A DNA stretch of 23,875 nucleotides from Spirochaetota bacterium (GTDB taxonomy: Bacteria; Spirochaetota; UBA4802; JAFGJZ01), in assembly GCA_023396615.1 (NCBI GenBank), contig JAEWVM010000233.1, forward strand, positions 1 through 23,875, in the 5' to 3' direction. Position 1 is the stretch's first letter. Each line of letters starts with the position of its first letter. A program made the position numbers and the translations under genes. Of the stretch, positions 7,672 through 15,684 are shown piece by piece. The notes below the pieces were generated by a model. That model ran no database searches. It saw only the letters and a program-made list of their open reading frames with translations, and had not been told where the DNA came from.

Positions 7672-8892
7672 TTATAGGGTATTACGAATCATGGCTTCAA
7701 CGATAACGGAAGCATCATCGAAATATAAACCTGTTGATGCGGAATTCTTTTCAGAAAAAGAATCAACTGTTTTAAATTTTTCTGATCCCGAAATTCCTTT
7801 AGATGAATAAATAAGAAAAGGCACCGGCTCAGGAGTATGAGTCCTGACTTTAAGAGGGGTTGAATGATCCGGCATTATTACTATAGAATAATCATCAAAC
7901 TCAGAAGATAAAGCTTTATAAACAGGTCCGACTATCAATGAATCTATGTCCTGAATTGATTTAAGTTTATGCTCTGAGTTTCCTTCGTGACCGGATTCGT
8001 CAGGTGATTCCAGATGAATAAAAGCTATATCGCTTCCGCTTCTGAGAGCTTCAAGAGCCGCATCAGCTTTTCCTTTATAATTAGTATCAATATATCCTGT
8101 TGCGCCTTCAACTTTAACCGGATCAAGACCGACTGCCCTTCCAATTCCATTGATAAGATCGACTGCAGAAATAGTCACACCCTTGAGAGAAAATCTGTCC
8201 GAATATTTTGTTAATGCCGGTTTTCTTCCGCCGCCCCAGATCCAGAAAGAAACGGGATCACCCTTATATTTCTTCATCGCTTCTTTAACAGAAGAAGAAG
8301 CAATAACCGATTCGGATTTTTTCATCAAAGAAAGGATCTCATCCGAACCGCTTCCGGACGGAAGAAAAGAAGCCGTTTCTTTTCCCTGAATATCATGAGG
8401 AGGTGTAGCTGATGTAATATCCTTGTAAGGATAATTTCTCCAAATGAAAATATTGCGGTAAGAAACACCTGTATAAAATTCAAAATCAGAATTATCGTTT
8501 TGGCGGTTAAATTCATCAATAATAACAGATGAAAGAGCTGTATCAATATGATCAGCGCAAAAATCTTTCATTAATCCGTTTTCAAGTGTAAGGATATTGC
8601 ATCTGAAAGCAGAATCTTTTTCACCAAGCTCAAGACCCAGATTGATAGCCTCAAGAGGCGCTCTCCCTGTAAAAAATTTTCGCGGATTATATCCGAATAT
8701 GGAAAGATTCGCTATATCACTTCCGGGAGTCATGCCGTCGGGAACAGTTTTCGCGAGTCCGCACGAACCCATTGCTGCAAGCTTGTCCATATTGGGAGTT
8801 GCCGCATACTCGAGAACAGTTTTTCCCCCGAATTCTTCCATCGGAAAATCACTCATTCCATCGCATATTATTACAACATATTTGAAAGACAT
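7672..8892 (-). CDS. apgM: Cofactor-independent phosphoglycerate mutase, archaeal (ApgM) type
   Basis: The 406-residue protein belongs to the ApgM branch of the alkaline phosphatase superfamily, which interconverts 3- and 2-phosphoglycerate in glycolysis. It opens with a metal-binding segment VIICDGMSDFP (Asp11), has the phosphoryl-accepting Ser58 in GMTPGSDIANLSIFGY, and carries late metal ligands in PDESGHEG and MPDHSTP. Length and motif order fit the family. Some members have been proposed to be homoserine kinases, and the sequence alone does not settle that; the gene is not beside threonine biosynthesis genes. Its ATG shares one base with the stop of the small upstream gene (TAATG), so the two are co-translated. 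Confidence 0.85.
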   Translation of the reverse strand: MSFKYVVIICDGMSDFPMEEFGGKTVLEYAATPNMDKLAAMGSCGLAKTVPDGMTPGSDIANLSIFGYNPRKFFTGRAPLEAINLGLELGEKDSAFRCNILTLENGLMKDFCADHIDTALSSVIIDEFNRQNDNSDFEFYTGVSYRNIFIWRNYPYKDITSATPPHDIQGKETASFLPSGSGSDEILSLMKKSESVIASSSVKEAMKKYKGDPVSFWIWGGGRKPALTKYSDRFSLKGVTISAVDLINGIGRAVGLDPVKVEGATGYIDTNYKGKADAALEALRSGSDIAFIHLESPDESGHEGNSEHKLKSIQDIDSLIVGPVYKALSSEFDDYSIVIMPDHSTPLKVRTHTPEPVPFLIYSSKGISGSEKFKTVDSFSEKNSASTGLYFDDASVIVEAMIRNTL

Positions 8893-9182
8893 TACTTAAC
8901 TTTTCTCTTTGCCATAAATACATAATGACGGATATAAGCCTGAAGCCCTTCATGATAATGAGATAAATCAATATTCTGATAATGCTTAATAATGCCGTCA
9001 ACTTCTGATTTAGTAAAATCCTCGTCAGAAGAATCTATTAATATTTTAAAGCGCTTAACGACTTCTTTATCAACAGCGTCGTGAGTGAGCTTATTCATTA
9101 CAGAATAAAGTTTTAGAAGATTTGTTTTCTTCTTTATTCTGTTTTTTTTCATAGTCTTTTTTACAGTAGTAGTAGTCGACAT
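8892..9182 (-). CDS. Small basic protein of unknown function, coupled to apgM
   Basis: This 96-residue protein matches no family I recognise. Its first 25 residues are very rich in Lys and Thr and strongly basic. The rest is predicted helical, with an acidic patch (SSDEDF) and a Tyr/His-rich segment (HYHEGLQAYIRHYVFMAKRK). No signal peptide or membrane segment is visible. I chose the ATG at 9182, preceded by GGGG and AGAGA; an ATG five codons earlier has no ribosome binding site. The stop overlaps the apgM start as TAATG, so it is the first gene of a two-gene unit. The 174 bases between it and tRNA-Phe hold no gene; only weak promoter-like matches are visible there. Confidence 0.65.
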   Translation of the reverse strand: MSTTTTVKKTMKKNRIKKKTNLLKLYSVMNKLTHDAVDKEVVKRFKILIDSSDEDFTKSEVDGIIKHYQNIDLSHYHEGLQAYIRHYVFMAKRKVK

Positions 9183-9338
9183 TGTCTCTAACCCCATTCA
9201 TAACAGATATAAAATATGTCGCTCAAGTGTCCATCAATTTTATTACGCAAAAGTTAAAGAAAGTAAAAAATTATTATTGCATTGAATAAAAAAAGCAATT
9301 AAATAATGAATGATTTTAAGAAGAAAAAGGAAAGGCTG

Positions 9339-9442
<104 letters not shown>

Positions 9443-9452
9443 AACGATTACT

Positions 9453-9480
9453 TTTATAAATTAGAGGTGTTTTCTGTCAA
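9453..9480 (-). promoter_or_regulatory. Sigma-70 promoter of tRNA-Phe
   Basis: On the minus strand TTGACA (9480-9475) and TATAAA (9458-9453) are separated by 16 bases. A start near 9446 would give a precursor leader of about 17 nt, nearly all of which belongs to the inverted repeat around the tRNA. The -35 element overlaps the likely start codon of the divergent TPR gene. Confidence 0.7.
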
Positions 9481-10397
9481 CAAAATTTATAACATTTTTA
9501 ATTCTTGTGTCAGTTTTTTGCGGATCTTTTTTCGCAGAAGAAGATTTTCTTTATTATGAAAGACGCGGAATAATTCAATACAATGAAAAAATGTATTCTT
9601 TCTCGGAAGAATCACTTCAAATGGCTCTTCGGATTAATCCGTCAGCATATATGTCGTTAAATTACCTGGCATTTATAAATCTTGCAAAAGAAAACAGGCG
9701 GGGCGCAAAAAAACTTTTCATTGATTCCCTTAACATCAATCCGGATCAATACGAAATACTTAATGCCGTTGCGGATATCGAAGATTACTACGGAAATAAT
9801 TCAAGCGCGGAAAAACTTTACTTAAAATCCCTTGAAATACGTAAAGACAACACGAGGGCTCTGCTCGGCATGGCAAGACTGCTCTATTTATCTAAAAGAA
9901 TGAACGAGGCGGCAGACTATTTCGATAAAGCAAAAATAATTAATATCGGAGAAAGCGAGTCTTCGTTGAATGAAGCAAGAATTTTACGTGCTAAGAACAA
10001 AACCGAGGACTCAATTGAAATTCTAAAACGCGGAATATCCGCCAACCCGGCCGATGAAAGACTATACTTTGAACTGGATTCAATTCTCAGATCAAAAAAG
10101 GACAACCGGACATCATTAAAATATTTGCGCCGACTGACATACCTCAATCCATGTAATGATAAGGCGTATTTTCACATTGCCAACCTCTTTCTCTCGGGAG
10201 GAATACACTCAAAAAGAAACCTTGAACTTGATCTTGGAATCAATGCCGTAAAAAAAGCCATTGAATTAAACAAAAACGAAGAGGAATACTGCTTGCTGCT
10301 CATAAGTTTCTATAAACTGAAAAAAGATACAGCAAACCTTAATAAAGCAATAGAGAACTGCAACAAAACAATGAAAATGAGTACTGATATTAATTAA
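9474..10397 (+). CDS. Secreted tetratricopeptide-repeat protein, probable CTG start
   Basis: The protein consists of about seven TPR-like helix pairs, for example YNEKMYSFSEESLQMALRIN, AEKLYLKSLEIRKDNTRALL and KNRTSL-type variants. It is likely a periplasmic or surface protein-interaction scaffold. The first ordinary start is GTG 9507, but it would cut a signal peptide in half and has no ribosome binding site. Reading from CTG 9474 gives MSTKFITFLILVSVF then CGSFFA|EED, a textbook signal peptide. AGAGGTG (9463-9469) stands four bases before that CTG, and a stop at 9462 bars any longer start. This gives 307 residues. A response-regulator-like gene follows after 62 bases. The specific function is unknown. 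Confidence 0.75.
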   Translation: MSTKFITFLILVSVFCGSFFAEEDFLYYERRGIIQYNEKMYSFSEESLQMALRINPSAYMSLNYLAFINLAKENRRGAKKLFIDSLNINPDQYEILNAVADIEDYYGNNSSAEKLYLKSLEIRKDNTRALLGMARLLYLSKRMNEAADYFDKAKIINIGESESSLNEARILRAKNKTEDSIEILKRGISANPADERLYFELDSILRSKKDNRTSLKYLRRLTYLNPCNDKAYFHIANLFLSGGIHSKRNLELDLGINAVKKAIELNKNEEEYCLLLISFYKLKKDTANLNKAIENCNKTMKMSTDIN

Positions 10398-10459
10398 GTT
10401 TTCTGCTTGAAAATAATGGGTAATACTGTAATCTGAAACGACACAAGGTAAATTAAAAC

Positions 10460-11401
10460 ATGAGTAAAATACTGATCGTTGATCCGACTGATTACCGCCA
10501 CTCGGTTCAATCGGTTCTTCTTGCGGAAGGATATAAAACCGAAACCTGCACAACTGCATTTGATGCAATTGCAAAAATTGAAGCAGAGGACATTTCACTT
10601 ATAATTTCAGAAATCGATCTTCCCGGAGATAACTCTTTTGAATTTTATTATTATCTTCAGAAGAATTATCCTTTTCTCCCCATCATCATGCTGACAGACA
10701 GGAACATGGAGGATTTTTTCGACAAGGTGTTCACCGAAGGCATCGGAAACATAATCAGCAAGCCCGTCAACGGAGAAGAGCTGATATCACTCGCAAAAAA
10801 ACTTATGTTTCAGGAAGACCTCTTTAATCTTGATAACTATATCCAGAAAATAAAAGTTTTAAAAAAAATACGGATCACAGCTTCGAACCAGATTATACCT
10901 GCAATAAGAACAGTGACTGATTACATCAATGAATGGGATTTCAAGATATCCGACATTTCAATGCTGAACCTTATCCTCAACGAAATGCTTATCAATGCAG
11001 TATATCACGCTCACGGTCTGACAGAAGAAAAGCTTAAACGTCTTCCCGTTTCTCTTGAAGAAGGGAAATTTGTCGATGTCTGCTTCGGGCACAGCGACTC
11101 AAAGCTCGGAATTTCCATAACCGATTATAACGGGAAGCTTTCTAAACAGAAAATTCTTGAAAGCATGTTCAATGTTCTTACGCAAAGAAAAAAACTGGAT
11201 GACGCCATTGAAAAAGGTGAAGATATTTCAAAAATTATAACCGAGACAGGAAGAGGAATTGATCTTGTAAGACAGATCGCAAGCGAGTTTTATTTTATAA
11301 TTCACAAGAATAAGCGGACAGAAATAATTCTATTGTTCGATAAAAATTCCGACTTAAACGGAGTTGCAAAATCTTCACTTAAAATAATCGAGCAGAAATA
11401 A
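10460..11401 (+). CDS. Degenerate receiver domain fused to RsbW-like ATPase
   Basis: Residues 1-115 form a response-regulator receiver and about 150-300 a GHKL ATPase of the RsbW/anti-sigma type, with NEMLINAVYHAHG (N box), ITDYNG (G1) and TGRGIDLVRQIA (G2). The receiver keeps Thr79 and Lys101 but lacks key acids: the phosphorylatable Asp is Glu51 (SEIDLPG), and the acidic pair is Asp8-Pro9. It is probably not switched by ordinary phosphorylation; Glu may mimic the active state. RsbW-like ATPases bind sigma factors or anti-anti-sigma factors, but no such partner is in the window. It lies 62 bases after the TPR gene and may share its transcript, with AAGG upstream of the ATG. A bidirectional terminator follows. 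Confidence 0.82.
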   Translation: MSKILIVDPTDYRHSVQSVLLAEGYKTETCTTAFDAIAKIEAEDISLIISEIDLPGDNSFEFYYYLQKNYPFLPIIMLTDRNMEDFFDKVFTEGIGNIISKPVNGEELISLAKKLMFQEDLFNLDNYIQKIKVLKKIRITASNQIIPAIRTVTDYINEWDFKISDISMLNLILNEMLINAVYHAHGLTEEKLKRLPVSLEEGKFVDVCFGHSDSKLGISITDYNGKLSKQKILESMFNVLTQRKKLDDAIEKGEDISKIITETGRGIDLVRQIASEFYFIIHKNKRTEIILLFDKNSDLNGVAKSSLKIIEQK

Positions 11402-11407
11402 ACAAAA

Positions 11408-11428
11408 GGGAGGTTTTTCAAACCTCCT
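11408..11428. terminator. Bidirectional terminator between the ATPase gene and ftsZ
   Basis: GGAGGTTT (11409-11416) pairs perfectly with AAACCTCC (11420-11427) around TTC, with a ninth G-U pair at the base. On the minus strand it is followed by CTTTTGTTT, suited to ending ftsZ. On the plus strand the tail TATTATCC is weaker. It fills the 34-bp gap between the convergent genes. Confidence 0.8.
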
Positions 11429-11435
11429 ATTATCC

Positions 11436-12626
11436 TTAATCCTGAAGTCTTCTCATAAATGCAGGAACATTAAGATCCTGATTCAGCGAATCACCTGAAA
11501 TATTTTTTCTCTGGGACGACTCTCCGTAAGGTGATGAAAAATATTCACTGCGGAATGAATGAAGGGGAATTCTTTTGTCATAGTTTTCATTATAATTAGG
11601 AATACCCGATTTAAGCTGCTGTGGAATTTCTTCTCTGACAATTGACTCTTTTGACTTGAGCATATTCTTCTTTCTGTCAAAGCCCGTAGCTATTACAGTA
11701 ACGCGTATTTTGTCATCAAGAGCCGGATCAATAGTTGTTCCGAAAATGATATTAGCCTCGGGATCAGCCTGGCTTGAAACCATTTCAGTTACTTCAGTTG
11801 CCTCATGCAGAGAAAGATCATGCCCGCCTGCGATATTAATCAGCACCGCCTTGGCGCCTTCTATGCTTGTTTCCTCAAGAAGAGGCGAATGAATAGCCAT
11901 TCTTGTTGCTTCATTTGCTTTATTTTCACCTGAAGCAATACCAACACCCATAAGAGCATCGCCGGTTTCCTTCATAACAGTTTTAACATCGGCAAAATCA
12001 ACATTTACAAGACCGGTTTCCATTATAATATCGGAAATACCCTGGACGCCCTGACGAAGAATATCATCAGCAAGCTTAAAAGCCTCTTCAATCGGAGTCT
12101 TTTTATCAATTATTTTAAGAAGAAGATCATTCGGGATTGTGATTACAGTATCAACTTTTTCTTTAAGGTTGCGCATACCTTCATCGGCTCTTTCAAGACG
12201 CTTTTTGCCTTCAACACGGAAAGGCTTTGTTACAACACCCACAACAAGCGCGCCGGTTTCTTTCGCGATTTCGGCAACAATCGGTGCGGCTCCCGTACCT
12301 GTTCCGCCGCCCATTCCGGCAGTTACAAAAACCATATCTGCGCCTTTCAACAGCTTCTGGATTTTATCTTTATCTTCAAGAGCAGAGCCCCGTCCGACTT
12401 CAGGATCAGCACCGGCGCCAAGACCTTTGGTAAGCTTTGAGCCTATTTGGATTTTGTTTACGGCAAGAGACTGATTAAGTTGTTGAGCATCTGTATTTAC
12501 TACAATAAAATCAACGCCCTCCATTCCAGTAGAAATCATACGGTTTACCGCATTAGTTCCGGCTCCGCCCACCCCAACTACCTTAATTAATGTAGTCAAT
12601 GGTTTGTCTTCTTCCAGTTTGAACAT
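11436..12626 (-). CDS. ftsZ: Cell division protein FtsZ
   Basis: FtsZ is the tubulin-like GTPase that forms the division ring. The 396-residue protein has the nucleotide-binding GVGGAGTNAVNRMI near the start, the tubulin signature GGGTGTG at 106-112, and the T7 loop NVDFADVK that completes the GTPase site of the neighbouring subunit. A variable linker leads to a C-terminal peptide DLNVPAFMRRLQD, the binding site for FtsA-type partners. GGGGG lies eight bases before the ATG. The gene stands apart from any ftsA, ftsQ or mur gene within this window, with its own AT-rich upstream region carrying repeats. Confidence 0.97.
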   Translation of the reverse strand: MFKLEEDKPLTTLIKVVGVGGAGTNAVNRMISTGMEGVDFIVVNTDAQQLNQSLAVNKIQIGSKLTKGLGAGADPEVGRGSALEDKDKIQKLLKGADMVFVTAGMGGGTGTGAAPIVAEIAKETGALVVGVVTKPFRVEGKKRLERADEGMRNLKEKVDTVITIPNDLLLKIIDKKTPIEEAFKLADDILRQGVQGISDIIMETGLVNVDFADVKTVMKETGDALMGVGIASGENKANEATRMAIHSPLLEETSIEGAKAVLINIAGGHDLSLHEATEVTEMVSSQADPEANIIFGTTIDPALDDKIRVTVIATGFDRKKNMLKSKESIVREEIPQQLKSGIPNYNENYDKRIPLHSFRSEYFSSPYGESSQRKNISGDSLNQDLNVPAFMRRLQD

Positions 12627-12655
12627 ATTTTCCCCCGTTGAAAGTTAACAAACTT

Positions 12656-12683
12656 TATATATTATGTCTCATTATGTCATCAA
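12656..12683 (-). promoter_or_regulatory. Putative ftsZ promoter containing a GACATAAT direct repeat
   Basis: On the minus strand TTGATG (12683-12678) and TATATA (12661-12656) are 16 bases apart. An overlapping alternative, TTGTTG with TAATAT, fits about equally well. Between the elements, GACATAAT occurs twice exactly ten bases apart (12661-12668 and 12671-12678 read on the plus strand as ATTATGTC). Such one-turn spacing is typical of a protein binding on one DNA face. Promoter strength cannot be judged by eye. Confidence 0.42.
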
Positions 12684-12713
12684 CAAAATGTATTTTCTCT
12701 AAATTTTTTTTAA

Positions 12714-12774
12714 CATCAATTAATCACTATTAATAAATGAAAATTAATTGAGATTAATTGATGCGATTAATGAG
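12714..12774. repeat. AT-rich repeat cluster upstream of ftsZ (12-bp inverted repeat)
   Basis: CATCAATTAATC (12714-12725) and GATTAATTGATG (12752-12763) are a perfect 12-bp inverted repeat with a 26-base spacer. ATTAATTGA also occurs in tandem at 12743 and 12753, ten bases apart, with a variant GATTAATGA at 12765. No T run follows on either strand in the right place, so it does not look like a terminator of the upstream gene. It may be a multi-site operator of ftsZ. Confidence 0.5.
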
Positions 12775-12777
12775 TTT

Positions 12778-13215
12778 CTACCTTATAATGTTCCTTATTT
12801 TAACATCTGACATCGGGATATTTATCACACCGCTGACGGTTACAATCGTATATTTTTCCGCATCATTCTGAATCACTGCACCCGTATACACTTCGCCGCT
12901 GAATAGATAAACCGTCTCAATTTTGCCGTATTCCTCTTTAATTTCATCATTGCTTTTAAATCCTGACATCTTTTTGGATTTATCTTTTTTAACGGTTTTC
13001 AGTGATTTCTTATAAGCTTTACGTGTTTTGACTTTATCAGTCCCCTCTGCAATTACAGGAGACTGCTTTTCCTGCAGCAGACTGCTATCCGCGGACGACT
13101 CGGCCGCCTCAGACGTGCAAGTAAATTTCTTCATGAGAAAAAAAGTTAAAAATACAACAGAAATAGAGATAAAAACGAATACAATTACACTCCTGACAAC
13201 CGATCTCCTGTTCAT
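12778..13215 (-). CDS. Single-TM protein with a C-terminal small beta domain
   Basis: The 145-residue protein has no family name I can assign. It starts MNRRSVVRSV and then has one strong hydrophobic helix (residues ~7-29) ending in MKKF, so it is probably inner-membrane anchored with the rest exported. A Ser/Ala-rich then very Lys-rich linker follows (~35-90). The last 45 residues (ETVYLFSGEVYTGAVI...VSGVINIPMSDV) have the strand pattern of the small SH3/Sm-like domains found at the ends of many envelope proteins. I chose the ATG at 13215 because GGAG lies six bases upstream; ATGs six and four codons earlier have no such site. It lies upstream of ftsZ on the same strand. Confidence 0.6.
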   Translation of the reverse strand: MNRRSVVRSVIVFVFISISVVFLTFFLMKKFTCTSEAAESSADSSLLQEKQSPVIAEGTDKVKTRKAYKKSLKTVKKDKSKKMSGFKSNDEIKEEYGKIETVYLFSGEVYTGAVIQNDAEKYTIVTVSGVINIPMSDVKIRNIIR

Positions 13216-13367
13216 TACCGACTCCATACACATATTTATTCACTGCCGCAGCAGCTCATATATATAGTGTAAAAAATCAGACCAAATTAACAAATTATTC
13301 TAATTTTTTTTAAAAAATCATAATTCAGGGTATACTAATCAATTTTCAGAATAAAAGGATAACAACA

Positions 13368-14207
13368 TTATAATATAACCGTTTTACCCGCATAGAAATT
13401 TTCGAGGCGGTTCCCCATAAGCAAACTCATTTCATCAAATCCCTTAGATCCCGTACAATGACCGGTATAGTATTTATCAACGCCCAACGAAAGGAGTTCA
13501 TCAGAAAAAAACTGAAGCGTTTCCATATTCTCAGATAACTCATTTTCACGCGGTCTGGAAATATGAAAGCCGCCGAAAAACGCAGAAATTCTTCTGCCGG
13601 GGAATTTCTGATTAACGTTTTTAACGGCATTTCCTGCGCCTTGATGAGAACATCCGCAGAAAACTGCCAAAGAATTCCCTTTATCTACGACAAAAATCAT
13701 TTCATGTGAGAAATCGTCTTCAAGTATTCCGGATTCGGTTTCAGCGAAAAGATTTTTATTCCCTGAAGGCTGAAATCCGACCCTATCTCCGTCATTCACA
13801 ATAAATGAAAATGGAAATCCCATTACATCATGCTCTATCTCAACAAATCTGCCGGAATATTTCTTCCTGAGTTCATTATTCATTCCTATCTGCCGCATTA
13901 GACCTGTATTCAGAGAAAGGTGATTCTCCCATGCTTTTTTATGCAGAAAAACTTCAGCTCGAGCGTTATTTGACAAAAAAGAACCGAGTCCGCCGGTGTG
14001 ATCATAATGACCATGTGAAACAACTGCAAAATCAGCTTCCGAAATATCAATCGAAAGCTTTTTGGCGTTTTGCATATATATATCGCTCTGCCCAGCATCA
14101 TAAAGTATCTTCTTTCCATTAAATTCAATCCATAATGAAAGTCCATGCTCTGTTGTGAATAATCCTTCGGGATCTGGCATATTATCCGATAATACAGTAA
14201 CCTTCAT
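13368..14207 (-). CDS. MBL-fold metallohydrolase, COG1237 type
   Basis: The 279-residue protein has the metallo-beta-lactamase signature SHGHYDHTGGL (His65, His67, Asp69, His70). Further metal ligands are probably in CGCSHQG, FGGFH and the closing TGHCTG segment. The pattern and length match the COG1237 group, whose best-known member is linked to a pterin-phosphate synthase step in archaeal methanopterin synthesis. In bacteria the substrate is generally unknown, and no methanopterin gene is nearby. No signal peptide is seen, so it is cytoplasmic. The start shares one base with the stop of the upstream methyltransferase gene (TAATG), suggesting joint translation and perhaps a shared pathway. 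Confidence 0.85.
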   Translation of the reverse strand: MKVTVLSDNMPDPEGLFTTEHGLSLWIEFNGKKILYDAGQSDIYMQNAKKLSIDISEADFAVVSHGHYDHTGGLGSFLSNNARAEVFLHKKAWENHLSLNTGLMRQIGMNNELRKKYSGRFVEIEHDVMGFPFSFIVNDGDRVGFQPSGNKNLFAETESGILEDDFSHEMIFVVDKGNSLAVFCGCSHQGAGNAVKNVNQKFPGRRISAFFGGFHISRPRENELSENMETLQFFSDELLSLGVDKYYTGHCTGSKGFDEMSLLMGNRLENFYAGKTVIL

Positions 14208-14833
14208 TATTTTTTCTCCGCAAAAATAAACACATCTTTTGTAATGCTTCCGTCGGATTCCGTGTAATTCTGACTGAATCTTTTAACTGCACATAAACTG
14301 TTTTCTTCCATAACCTGAATTATATCTTTTTCGCTATGATAATGAAAATATATTTCTTCATCCGAAAAACTTGTTTTTTCAAAGCCGTCCGTTTTCCCTT
14401 CCATAAAAGAAATATACAGAAGACCTCCGTCTTTCAAAAAACAGGCAGAATTTTTAATAACTGATACTGCCTCATCCCGGTTCAAGTGAACTATACAGAA
14501 AGACATGAGAACTGCATCAAATTGAGCATCTCCGAACTGCGCTTCAAGAATATTCATGCATTTAAAATCACCCTCTGGAACGGCAGCTTTCGCTAAATCA
14601 ATCATCGATGAAGAAATATCGACTCCGGTAATTTTTGCACCGCTGAAACGGGAAGCAACCCGTGCGCTGAAATTTCCGGGACCGCATGCAAGATCAAGAC
14701 AAGAACAATCGTCTTTCAGTAATTTCAAAAAATCATCCATTGCGTTCAGATAGGGACCGAAATCCGCAAATCTTGAAGCGAACCTTGAGGCATTCTTGTT
14801 ATAGGCTTTTATATTTTGAGTTATTTTATCCAT
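14207..14833 (-). CDS. Class I SAM-dependent methyltransferase
   Basis: The 208-residue protein shows motif I LDLACGPGNFSARVA (46-60), an acidic end to the second strand in ITGVDISSSMIDLA, and the DAVLMSFCIVHL strand of motif IV. This is the Methyltransf_11/25 fold. It transfers a methyl group from SAM to an unidentified small molecule or protein. The start at 14833 has no clear Shine-Dalgarno sequence. The gene follows the PfkB kinase after 40 bases and is translationally coupled to the MBL hydrolase. The three may form a small metabolic unit, but the substrate cannot be read from sequence. Confidence 0.85.
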   Translation of the reverse strand: MDKITQNIKAYNKNASRFASRFADFGPYLNAMDDFLKLLKDDCSCLDLACGPGNFSARVASRFSGAKITGVDISSSMIDLAKAAVPEGDFKCMNILEAQFGDAQFDAVLMSFCIVHLNRDEAVSVIKNSACFLKDGGLLYISFMEGKTDGFEKTSFSDEEIYFHYHSEKDIIQVMEENSLCAVKRFSQNYTESDGSITKDVFIFAEKK

Positions 14834-14873
14834 AAGGACATTAAGCGAGGCGGATTATCCCGGTCAATTCAAA

Positions 14874-15668
14874 TCATATCCAGGGAACGCCGCCGAAACT
14901 TTCAGCGGCATTTCTTCCGGCAATTGCTCCCGCGAATAATGATTTTTCAATATTTTTCGAGTGAAAGTATTCATTCGTAAAAGATGCCTGAAACGCATCG
15001 CCGCATCCAGTAGTGTCGATTACCATTTCAGTTTCAAGTGCATTCTGCTTAAACGTTTTACCTTTGCTGAAGGCAATGCTTCCGTCACCGCCGAGAGTTA
15101 GAACAATAATGCCGGAAAACTTTTCCGAAAATTTCAACAGATCAGGACACTGCTTTTCCGTGCCCCCGAAATAAGCGATGTCGATAGAATTCAATCCGTC
15201 TTCAAGAAGATCATATGTATCAAAATGAAGAAAATCAACTGCCAGAAAATTCTTTTCTGCTTTTCTGCTCAAAGCTTCGGCATAATTCGGATTATTTGCA
15301 TGAGTCGACCAGACCTCAAAGTCTGAAATAAATTCCCAATCCGATTCGCGAAGCATAAAATCTCCGTAAACTCCGTTAATCCAAGCGCCTTCAACGCCGA
15401 AACGTTCACCACGGGAGTCATTTACAATTTCATTTGAAGCCGTGACTCCCTGTATCCGGTAGAGATGCGAAACATCGACGTTCTTTCGAAGAAGAAGGGA
15501 ATAAATTCTGTCTCCGGCATCATCCGTTCCCACCGCGCCTATAAACGCGGTATCATTGCCGAGATCCTTGAAACGTATGGATTGATTCAGCGAGTTACCG
15601 CCCGCAAAGTATTCATTCTTCTGAGAAAAATAATCCATTGCCGCGACGGTAAAACATGCTGCTTTCAT
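14874..15668 (-). CDS. PfkB-family sugar kinase, fructoselysine-6-kinase-like
   Basis: The 264-residue protein is a ribokinase/PfkB-type kinase that phosphorylates a sugar or sugar derivative. It has the GGN substrate motif (FAGGNSLNQS, residues 22-30), the GVTASNE segment, and the anion-hole and catalytic-base motif DTTGCGDAF with Asp224. The order and short length resemble E. coli FrlD (fructoselysine 6-kinase) more than fructokinases or ribokinase; I infer this from recalled sequence, so substrate remains tentative. The ATG at 15668 is preceded by AAAGGA; a longer frame would run into the upstream P83/100 gene and lacks a better site. The upstream stop is 16 bases away, so the genes are likely co-transcribed. 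Confidence 0.82.
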   Translation of the reverse strand: MKAACFTVAAMDYFSQKNEYFAGGNSLNQSIRFKDLGNDTAFIGAVGTDDAGDRIYSLLLRKNVDVSHLYRIQGVTASNEIVNDSRGERFGVEGAWINGVYGDFMLRESDWEFISDFEVWSTHANNPNYAEALSRKAEKNFLAVDFLHFDTYDLLEDGLNSIDIAYFGGTEKQCPDLLKFSEKFSGIIVLTLGGDGSIAFSKGKTFKQNALETEMVIDTTGCGDAFQASFTNEYFHSKNIEKSLFAGAIAGRNAAESFGGVPWI

Positions 15669-15684
15669 TATAATATCCTTTAAT

